Positions 13,658 to 19,372 of a stretch of 19,372 bases of DNA are shown here, piece by piece. How positions within the stretch are numbered: position 1 is the first letter of the stretch; every line of letters starts with the position of its first letter. A model generated the notes under the pieces. It searched no databases, was not told where the DNA came from, and saw only the letters and a list, made by a program, of their open reading frames with translations. Position numbers and translations under genes: made by a program. The stretch lies in assembly GCA_002315285.1 (NCBI GenBank), contig DCGR01000084.1, forward strand, positions 2,303-21,674. The letters are read 5' to 3'. The stretch comes from Bacteroides sp. UBA1773 (lineage in GTDB: Bacteria > Bacteroidota > Bacteroidia > Bacteroidales > Bacteroidaceae).

Positions 13658-15490
13658 TCAGCCCACTTGCTGCATGTCGCACAGATGCTTGTAGTGTCCA
13701 TTGAGGGCAAGCAATTCCTCGTGCCGGCCACGCTCCACGATTTTCCCTTCGTGCAACACGCATATTTCATCGGCATGTCGGATAGTGCTTAGGCGGTGTG
13801 CAATGGCAATGGTGGTTCTTTCGCGCATCAACTTGTCGAGGGCGTCTTGTACCATCCGTTCGCTTTCGGTGTCGAGTGCCGAAGTGGCCTCGTCGAGAAT
13901 CAGGATGGGCGGGTTCTTCAGAATGGCACGGGCAATGCTGATACGCTGCCGCTGTCCTCCCGAAAGTTTTCCTCCACGGTCGCCTATCATCGTGTCGTAA
14001 CCGTTCTCCGTGGCCATGATGAACTCGTGGGCGTTGGCTATCTTGGCAGCCTCTACCACTTGCTCCCGGGTGGCGTTTTCCACTCCGAAAGCTATGTTGT
14101 TGAAGAATGTGTCGTTGAAGAGAATGGCCTCCTGGTTCACATTGCCCATCATGGAGCGCAGGTTGCGCAAGCTGGTGTCGCGCACGTTCACACCATCGAT
14201 GAGCACCTCGCCCTCCTGTACGTCGTGATAACGCGGAATGAGGTCGGCCAGAGTGCTTTTGCCCGAACCCGACTGTCCCACCAGGGCAATGGTCTTTCCG
14301 CGCGGGATAATGAGGTTGATGTTCTGCAACACCCATTGGTTGTCGTATCTGAACCAGACATTCTTCAGCTCTATCTGTTCCTTCAGCTGTGGCCCGACAC
14401 TGATAGGATGGGTTGCCTCCTTCATGGTGTTTTCGGCCTGCAATATCTTATCTACGCGCTCCATGCTTGCCAGTCCCTTGGGAATGTTGTAACCGGCTTT
14501 CGAGAAATCCTTGAGCGGATTGATGATGCTGTAGAGAATCGTCAGATAGAAAATGAAGGATGGTGCGGTGATGCCACCGGCTCCCGATAGGATGAGCGAG
14601 CCTCCAAACCACAACACGATGACGATAAGCACCGTGCCCAGAAATTCCGACATCGGGTGGGCCATTTGTTGCCGGGTGTTCACCTTGTTGATGGTGTTGC
14701 GGTATTCGTTGTTCTTGCTCAGAAACCGTTCGCTCATCTTCCCTTCTGCCACAAAGGCCTTGATGATGCGCAGTCCGCCCAAGGTCTCTTCCAGCTGGGC
14801 CATCAGGTCGCTCCACAGGGCTTGGGCCATCAGTGATTTGCGTTTCAGCATTTTGCCTACGACTCCCATGAACCATCCCATCAATGGCAACACCAGAATG
14901 GTGAACAGCGTAAGTTGCCAGCTGATACCTATCAGTGTGCCGAAATACACGATGATGAGGATGGGGTTCTTGAAAAGCATGTCGAGCGACGACATGATGC
15001 TGTTCTCTATCTCATTCACGTCGCCACTCATGCGGGCTATGATGTCGCCCTTGCGCTCCTCTGAAAAGAAACCCATAGGCAACGAGAGCAGTTTGTTGTA
15101 AAGTTGCACACGTATGTCGCGCACGACACCCGTGCGGATAGGGATCATCGTGGCCGATGACAGGAAATACCCTCCAGTTTTCAGCAAGGTCATGAAAGCC
15201 AGAAACAATCCGAGCAGCAATAGGGTAGTGCTGGCTCCGTGGCTCTCTATCAGTCTGCTCACAAAGTAGTTGAGGTTGTTGCCAGCCACCTCGGTCAGGT
15301 TGTCCCAACTCCATGGCAGCAATATGTCAACCGGCTCCTGCAACTTGAAGAGAATCTGCAGGATGGGGATGATCAATGCAAACGAAAACACGTTGAGCAC
15401 AGCCGACAGTATGTTGAACGCGACACTGGCTATCAGGTACTTTTTGTATGGTGGCACAAAGCGCCTCAACACCGATAGGAACTCCTTCAT
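13658..15490 (-). CDS. MsbA-like ABC exporter, fused membrane and ATPase domains
   Basis: A 610-residue half-transporter that should act as a homodimer in the inner membrane. Six membrane segments lie in about 1-330, with the MGFFSEERKGDIIARMSGDVNEIE loop (139-162) typical of type IV exporters. ATPase domain: Walker A GQSGSGKST (405-413), Q-loop Gln453, signature LSGGQ (509-513), Walker B ILILDEATSALD (529-540, Glu534) and H-loop His565. All key residues are intact, so it should be active. The closest role is lipid or peptide export as in MsbA; the substrate cannot be assigned. The start ATG at 15490 lies 10 bases behind the stop of the coiled-coil gene, so both are one transcript. Confidence 0.93.
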   Translation of the reverse strand: MKEFLSVLRRFVPPYKKYLIASVAFNILSAVLNVFSFALIIPILQILFKLQEPVDILLPWSWDNLTEVAGNNLNYFVSRLIESHGASTTLLLLGLFLAFMTLLKTGGYFLSSATMIPIRTGVVRDIRVQLYNKLLSLPMGFFSEERKGDIIARMSGDVNEIENSIMSSLDMLFKNPILIIVYFGTLIGISWQLTLFTILVLPLMGWFMGVVGKMLKRKSLMAQALWSDLMAQLEETLGGLRIIKAFVAEGKMSERFLSKNNEYRNTINKVNTRQQMAHPMSEFLGTVLIVIVLWFGGSLILSGAGGITAPSFIFYLTILYSIINPLKDFSKAGYNIPKGLASMERVDKILQAENTMKEATHPISVGPQLKEQIELKNVWFRYDNQWVLQNINLIIPRGKTIALVGQSGSGKSTLADLIPRYHDVQEGEVLIDGVNVRDTSLRNLRSMMGNVNQEAILFNDTFFNNIAFGVENATREQVVEAAKIANAHEFIMATENGYDTMIGDRGGKLSGGQRQRISIARAILKNPPILILDEATSALDTESERMVQDALDKLMRERTTIAIAHRLSTIRHADEICVLHEGKIVERGRHEELLALNGHYKHLCDMQQVG

Positions 15491-15500
15491 GCAGCAGGGG

Positions 15501-16373
15501 TTATTTCAGGTCGAATGTTCCACTGCCAGCCATGATGCCATCGGCAAACACATACACGCTATATGTACCACTCTGCAGGAATTCTGCCACATCCCAATAC
15601 ACGCTTACCGTCTGTTCCTCGCCAGTATATTCAATGTATTTCTTGATGGAATAGGTGAGCTGTCGGTTCTCGTAGGTGAAAGTGTCGCTACTGTTCTTGC
15701 ACAGCACCTCATTGCCCGGTTGGGTTATCCGGATGTAGAGGGTGCGTTGTCCAGTCTGTGCCGTGATGTTTTTCACCACCGTGAAGTTCACGGCTATCTT
15801 CTTCGTGTCTTTGGCTTTCTTGGCCACTTTCCCCTTCTTGTTTTTGGGAACCACATTGATGTTGGTCACATCAAGCTGTGCAGCCAGCTGCACCCGTTCG
15901 TTCAGGTTCTTCTTCTCCTGCGACAAGGTCCTGATTTGTCGCGAAGCCTCCGAATATTTCTGCTTCACCTGTAGGTTCTCGGTGGCCAGTGCTTCGTTCA
16001 CTCGGTTCAGGGAGTCGATTTGCACCACGTAGCTGCGCAACACGGCACGCACCGTTTTCAGCTCCTTCTTCAGTCGGGTGATTTCTGCGGCATCCGAACT
16101 CTTCACCTGTCGTAGTTCTTCCAGCAGTCGCTGGGTCTTGAGTTTCTCGCTCTCCAGCTTTTCGCGCAGCGAGTCGTTGCTTATCTGGATTTGAAGCTCG
16201 TCATATTGTGTGGCAAACGTGGTGTATTCGTTCTCCATTTCCTCTCTCTCGATGGAGAACAGCTCCTTCATGTCCGAATTTTCCTTTGTCTTGAAAATGG
16301 CATAGTATGAAATGCCGCCCAATACGATTATCAGAATAATGATAACGATGATAAGTTTCTTGCTTTTGTCCAT
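15501..16373 (-). CDS. Membrane-anchored coiled-coil protein, unknown function
   Basis: A 290-residue protein I cannot assign to a characterised family. Residues 7-25 form one hydrophobic anchor behind a short basic N-terminus (MDKSKK), so the rest probably lies in the periplasm. About 35-165 is a charged heptad-like coiled coil (MENEYTTFATQYDELQIQ..., EKLESEKLKTQRLLEELRQV). A lysine-rich linker (178-192) leads to a beta-rich C-terminal domain (193-290) with an Ig-like look (TVSVYWDVAEFLQSGTYSVYVFADG). Start ATG at 16373; the frame reaches 16481 but crosses the promoter. It is the first gene of a unit with the ABC exporter 10 bases on, so a role as a periplasmic partner or in envelope organisation is possible (inference). 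The coiled coil could draw a false SMC/tropomyosin label. Confidence 0.8.
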   Translation of the reverse strand: MDKSKKLIIVIIILIIVLGGISYYAIFKTKENSDMKELFSIEREEMENEYTTFATQYDELQIQISNDSLREKLESEKLKTQRLLEELRQVKSSDAAEITRLKKELKTVRAVLRSYVVQIDSLNRVNEALATENLQVKQKYSEASRQIRTLSQEKKNLNERVQLAAQLDVTNINVVPKNKKGKVAKKAKDTKKIAVNFTVVKNITAQTGQRTLYIRITQPGNEVLCKNSSDTFTYENRQLTYSIKKYIEYTGEEQTVSVYWDVAEFLQSGTYSVYVFADGIMAGSGTFDLK

Positions 16374-16396
16374 ATTACCGCAATATAATTTGGTTG

Positions 16397-16404
16397 CAAA
16401 ATTA
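16397..16404 (-). promoter_or_regulatory. -7 element of the coiled-coil/ABC operon
   Basis: Minus-strand TAATTTTG fits TAnnTTTG, 23 bases before the ATG at 16373. The -33 region is weak (TTTCG at 16425-16429, spacing about 20). Confidence 0.4.
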
Positions 16405-16442
16405 CATAAAAATTGTATATCTGGCGAAAATATTCCTCGAAA

Positions 16443-16475
16443 TTTTCCCATAGTCAGGATTTTGCTGTATCTTTG
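16443..16475 (+). promoter_or_regulatory. mdh promoter
   Basis: TATCTTTG at 16468-16475 is a perfect and very typical Bacteroidetes -7 box. The -33 position holds TTTTC (16443-16447), 20 bases upstream. Predicted leader of about 30 bases. Confidence 0.65.
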
Positions 16476-16511
16476 CGGCATCTATATAGAACTTTATTAA
16501 TAAAACGAACT

Positions 16512-17453
16512 ATGTCAAAAGTAACCGTAGTAGGCGCAGGTAACGTAGGCGCTACATGTGCAAATGTGTTGGCTTTCCATGAAGTGGCCGACGAAGTCGT
16601 TATGCTCGACGTAAAGGAAGGCGTATCTGAAGGTAAAGCAATGGATATGATGCAGACAGCTCAGTCGCTGGGTTTCGACACCAACATCATAGGCTGCACC
16701 AATGATTATGAGAAAACCGCCAATTCCGATGTTGTGGTTATCACTTCGGGTATTCCACGCAAACCAGGCATGACCCGCGAGGAACTGATTGGTGTAAACG
16801 CAGGCATCGTGAAGTCAGTGGCTCAGAACATCCTGAAATTCTCTCCCAATGCCATTCTGGTAGTCATCTCCAACCCTATGGACACCATGACTTATTTGTC
16901 GCTGAAGACCTTGGGATTGCCGAAGAACCGCATCATCGGTATGGGTGGCATGCTCGACAGCTCACGCTTCAAGTATTTCCTGTCACAGGCTATCGGTTGC
17001 AACGCCAACGAAGTTGATGGCCTGGTTATCGGTGGACATGGCGACACCACCATGATTCCTTTGGCACGTCTGGCCACTTACAAAGGCATGCCGGTAAGCA
17101 ACTTCCTGTCAGAAGAAGAGTTGCAGAAGGTAGTTGCCGACACTATGGTAGGTGGTGCCACACTGACCAAGTTCCTGGGCACCTCGGCATGGTATGCACC
17201 TGGGGCATCCGGAGCATACGTGGTTGAGTCCATCATCCATGACCAGAAGAAGATGATTCCTTGCTCTGTCTATTTGGAAGGCGAATATGGAGAAAACGAC
17301 ATCTGCTGTGGCGTTCCCGTCATCCTCGGCAAGAACGGTATTGAGAAGATTGTAGAGCTTCCGCTCAACGACGACGAAAAGGCCAAGTTTGCTGCCAGCG
17401 CCGCTGCTGTCCGCAAGACCAATGGTGCCTTGAAGGAAGTTGGCGCACTCTGA
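16512..17453 (+). CDS. mdh: Malate dehydrogenase, LDH-like type
   Basis: A 313-residue protein, the normal length for the LDH-like bacterial MDH. It interconverts malate and oxaloacetate with NAD in the cytoplasm; in anaerobic Bacteroidales it feeds the reductive branch to fumarate and succinate. Motifs: Rossmann VVGAGNVGAT (6-15), Asp33 for NAD preference, the mobile loop IPRKPGMTR with Arg83 and Arg89, which marks malate rather than lactate specificity, VISNPMD (118-124), the Asp149/Arg152 pair in MLDSSRF, and catalytic His176 in GGHGDTT. The start ATG at 16512 follows a consensus promoter; the longer frame to 16413 includes that promoter. Single-gene unit with its own terminator. Confidence 0.97.
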   Translation: MSKVTVVGAGNVGATCANVLAFHEVADEVVMLDVKEGVSEGKAMDMMQTAQSLGFDTNIIGCTNDYEKTANSDVVVITSGIPRKPGMTREELIGVNAGIVKSVAQNILKFSPNAILVVISNPMDTMTYLSLKTLGLPKNRIIGMGGMLDSSRFKYFLSQAIGCNANEVDGLVIGGHGDTTMIPLARLATYKGMPVSNFLSEEELQKVVADTMVGGATLTKFLGTSAWYAPGASGAYVVESIIHDQKKMIPCSVYLEGEYGENDICCGVPVILGKNGIEKIVELPLNDDEKAKFAASAAAVRKTNGALKEVGAL

Positions 17454-17478
17454 TTCGTCAGTACGCCAAGAATATACG

Positions 17479-17513
17479 AAAGGGGGATTCCGCAGGGGAG
17501 TCTCTCTTTTTTT
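17479..17513 (+). terminator. Intrinsic terminator of mdh
   Basis: The arms 17479-17491 and 17497-17509 form a 13-pair stem that includes several G-U wobbles (GGGGGATTCC against GGGAGTCTCTC), with a 5-base loop. Seven Ts (17507-17513) follow, then GTTTTC. It sits 25 bases past the stop. Confidence 0.7.
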
Positions 17514-17522
17514 GTTTTCACC

Positions 17523-17554
17523 TATTGCCGATATCAAAAAATCACGTATCTTTG
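17523..17554 (+). promoter_or_regulatory. GH16 gene promoter
   Basis: TATCTTTG at 17547-17554 is a perfect -7 box. TATTG at 17523-17527 sits 19 bases upstream as the -33 element. It follows directly on the mdh terminator, 28 bases before the ATG. Confidence 0.65.
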
Positions 17555-17581
17555 TGCCGAACAACTAAAGTCTTCCTACAC

Positions 17582-18637
17582 ATGAAAAAATCTCTGTTCC
17601 CATTCATCTGCGCCCTTTGTTGCGCAATGACTCTCGCAGGTCGCACCACAAACGACAACAAGCCAGGCATGACGGTCGTTCCTGAGGAAGGAACCCCCAA
17701 TTTCGTACACTGTAGCCTCAATGGCAACATCGCAGACACTGCCGAGGTGACTTGGACTGTCAAGGGAACCGCCGCGCAAAAGGGCAGCAGTGCGGTGTTC
17801 TATCTGGAACGGAAGGGCACTTACAAAGTGAAGGCAGTCGTCAAGACCGGTGCCACGACCTACACGGTAGTTGGGAAAGTGAAAATTGCCGATGACTCAT
17901 GGTATTTCAAGCGTGGCGAGAAACTGGTGTGGAGCGATGACTTTTGCGGCGCTGTGGTCGATACCACGAAGTGGGACTACAATCTTGGCACAGGCCGATG
18001 GGGCGGTAAGGAGTTGCAGGAATACACCTCATCCACCGAAAACGCCTTTATCCGCGATGGCAAACTGGTCATCAAGACCATCCGTCGGGGTGAGGGCACC
18101 AAGGTGGGCGACTACACTTCGGCTCGCCTCGTGACTCGCGGCCGCTGCGAGGTGAACCGCGGGCGCGTGGAGGTTCGCGCCAAGATGCCGGGCGTGAAAG
18201 GAGCGCAGCCAGCCATCTGGCTCTATGGCCGCAATGCAACCCCCAACTATTCCGAAATCGACATCATGGAATATGTTGCCTACGACCGCCATCGCGTGTA
18301 TGGCACGGTGCACACTTCTGCCACCTTGGCCAAGCCCAAGGAAGAGCCTTGCAAGAACGAGGGCTACATCCAGATGGCCGACATCGAGAACACCTTCCAC
18401 ATCTATGGCATGAACCTTGCCGAAAGTCAGGTCGATATCTATGTGGATGAGCCATTGAACCCCTATCTCACCTTTACGCCGGCAGAGAAGGAGAATCCAC
18501 GTTTCTGGCCATTCCAAAGCACCATGTACATCATCCTCAACAATGCCGTAGGCCGCCCTTGGGCCACACGCCATGGCATCGACTTCGATGCCTTCCCCTG
18601 CGAAATGGAAATCGACTACGTCCGGGTGTTCCGATGA
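17582..18637 (+). CDS. Secreted GH16 family beta-glucanase (laminarinase-like)
   Basis: A 351-residue protein with a hydrophobic leader (MKKSLFPFICALCCAMTLAG). Two cysteines at 13-14 leave open whether it is a lipoprotein. Residues about 30-103 form a PKD/Ig-like beta module (EVTWTVKGTAAQKGSSAVFYLERKGTYKVKAVV). The GH16 catalytic domain follows from about 112 (GEKLVWSDDFCG, WGGKELQEYT). The EIDIME motif (225-230) holds nucleophile Glu225, Asp227 and acid/base Glu230, all intact. Cleavage of beta-1,3 or mixed-linkage beta-1,3/1,4-glucan is the family expectation; exact linkage is not readable. Start ATG at 17582, since the longer frame crosses the promoter. Single-gene unit, no SusC/D or other polysaccharide utilization genes beside it. 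Convergent with the HU-like gene, 35 bases apart. Confidence 0.92.
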   Translation: MKKSLFPFICALCCAMTLAGRTTNDNKPGMTVVPEEGTPNFVHCSLNGNIADTAEVTWTVKGTAAQKGSSAVFYLERKGTYKVKAVVKTGATTYTVVGKVKIADDSWYFKRGEKLVWSDDFCGAVVDTTKWDYNLGTGRWGGKELQEYTSSTENAFIRDGKLVIKTIRRGEGTKVGDYTSARLVTRGRCEVNRGRVEVRAKMPGVKGAQPAIWLYGRNATPNYSEIDIMEYVAYDRHRVYGTVHTSATLAKPKEEPCKNEGYIQMADIENTFHIYGMNLAESQVDIYVDEPLNPYLTFTPAEKENPRFWPFQSTMYIILNNAVGRPWATRHGIDFDAFPCEMEIDYVRVFR

Positions 18638-18672
18638 TGGCAGTTGCCCTTTAGCCCAACGAAACCAAAGCG

Positions 18673-19326
18673 TCACGTCGCTTGTTCGGCATCAGCCCTT
18701 ATGGGTTGTCGAAGCACGTAAACCTTTGAGTTCCCTTTGCCCTCTGAAGCGATATCTGTAGGTTGCGAGCAGAATGTCCGTAACTCTTTTGCTGCCGATG
18801 CATGAGAGAGCTTGGTCAGTAATTCATAATCCTTGACGCGCATGAAAGGATGCTTGGCAAGATAATCGTGTGCCAATTCCTGCCTTTCTTCAGGTGAAAA
18901 AGGCGATTGATTGTTTTTCACTGTTCCCTTTTTATGTAGCACACACGTGCTTGCAATGTCTTTGACCATTTGCTTGGCGGGACGGAAATTCACTCCTCGT
19001 ACGGTTAATTGTTTGCTCGTGAGTCTCTTTCCTTTGGCTTCAAAGTCCTCAGCCGATTTGCCCGGCTTAACGCCTATCGACAGGCTGAACGTGCCTAACC
19101 CATCGATGGTGACAGTGTTTCCCATGGCAAGAACCCGTTTCATTTCATCTGTCACTTGGCTCATCACCTTGACCACATCGCCCTCGGTCAGCCCGGAGCC
19201 AGGTCTGCAAATCATATTTACGAGCTCATCGAAGCTGACATTGCGATGGGTATGAATCTGATAATAGCGTTTCTTCTTATTGCTGCCGTTCATGTTCGGC
19301 ATCTCTCTTTCTACATATTCTGCCAT
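18673..19326 (-). CDS. HU-family DNA-binding protein with C-terminal extension
   Basis: A 217-residue protein, about twice the length of plain HU (about 90). Residues about 20-125 form a Bacteroidetes-type HU fold: YYQIHTHRNVSFDELVNMI, then LTEGDVVKVMSQVTDEMKRVLAMGNTVTIDGLGTF (DGLGTF at 75-80) and VNFRPAK (112-118). The C-terminal part (144-206: SPEERQELAHDYLAKHPFMRVKDYELLTKLSHASAAKEL, then VYVL) has the helix pattern and closing strand of a winged-helix domain; that is my reading and not certain. It is expected to bind or bend DNA in the cytoplasm. The start ATG at 19326 was chosen as the first in frame; ATGs at codons 9 and 12 are alternatives. Only 46 bases of upstream DNA are in the window. 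Confidence 0.8.
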   Translation of the reverse strand: MAEYVEREMPNMNGSNKKKRYYQIHTHRNVSFDELVNMICRPGSGLTEGDVVKVMSQVTDEMKRVLAMGNTVTIDGLGTFSLSIGVKPGKSAEDFEAKGKRLTSKQLTVRGVNFRPAKQMVKDIASTCVLHKKGTVKNNQSPFSPEERQELAHDYLAKHPFMRVKDYELLTKLSHASAAKELRTFCSQPTDIASEGKGNSKVYVLRQPIRADAEQAT

Positions 19327-19372
19327 AACTGTCTGGTTGTTTCGTCAATTTAGTGATGGTTAAATAATAAGT

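Noticed and set aside
13796..14590. 264-codon plus-strand frame opposite the ABC exporter ATPase domain
   Set aside because: Antisense of the conserved Walker and signature region, without motifs of its own.
15501..16373. Calling the coiled-coil protein an SMC or chromosome segregation protein
   Set aside because: No ATPase motifs and a single N-terminal membrane anchor; only the coiled coil would match.
1..19372. CRISPR array, tRNA/rRNA genes, insertion sequence, prophage or toxin-antitoxin module
   Set aside because: No regularly spaced repeat-spacer pattern, no cloverleaf or rRNA-like stretch and no transposase, integrase or antitoxin-like protein was seen. The only repeats are the short intergenic ones listed.

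Overview
The window reads as chromosomal DNA of a member of the Bacteroidales, most likely Prevotellaceae or a close relative. The sequence evidence is: promoters of the Bacteroidetes type (-7 box TAnnTTTG, seen intact as TATCTTTG before mdh and GH16); start codons with weak or absent Shine-Dalgarno sequences; lineage-typical families (DUF3810, an HU protein of the Bacteroidetes type, cytidylate kinase-like, Tat-exported Gfo/Idh/MocA oxidoreductase, DUF6807); and the CTGA-type intergenic repeats I associate with this order. No rRNA, tRNA, CRISPR array, phage gene or recognisable transposase is present. The genus is an inference.

Layout, left to right. (1) 1-390: a short open frame of doubtful status that enters from the left edge. 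(2) 390-1802 (-): secreted beta-helix GH28/pectate-lyase-like protein. (3) 2026-3363 (-): NADP-type glutamate dehydrogenase, with a strong terminator at its 3' end and a readable promoter. (4) 3364-3767: gene-free stretch with paired T-rich repeats, a hairpin and composite repeat copy A. (5) 3768-4814 (-): DUF3810 membrane protein with a zinc-protease motif, and 4885-6369 (-): Tat-exported Gfo/Idh/MocA oxidoreductase. (6) 6577-8205 (+): DUF6807 protein and M15-type peptidase, divergent from the oxidoreductase. (7) 8220-9379 (-): cytidylate kinase-like protein and YfcE-type phosphoesterase, overlapping by 4 bases. (8) 9453-13520 (+): MATE exporter, subtilisin-like protease, xseA and xseB, a four-gene unit with every junction overlapping. 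(9) 13521-13657: composite repeat copy B. (10) 13658-16373 (-): membrane-anchored coiled-coil protein followed by an MsbA-like ABC exporter. (11) 16512-17453 (+): malate dehydrogenase with promoter and terminator. (12) 17582-18637 (+): GH16 beta-glucanase. (13) 18673-19326 (-): HU-type DNA-binding protein with an extra C-terminal domain.

How they work together. Most of the window is core metabolism and envelope biology: ammonia assimilation (gdhA), the TCA/fumarate branch (mdh), DNA repair (xseAB), export (MATE, ABC), and extracytoplasmic carbohydrate or wall turnover (GH28-like, GH16, M15, Gfo plus DUF6807). I see no SusC/SusD pair, so neither glycosidase sits in a classical polysaccharide utilization locus here. 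I did not find a clear undescribed system. The most interesting items are the two-copy composite repeat placed right after gene ends, the uncharacterised Gfo/DUF6807 pair, the DUF3810 metallopeptidase-like protein, the interleaved divergent promoters at 9396-9427, and the HU protein with a putative winged-helix tail.
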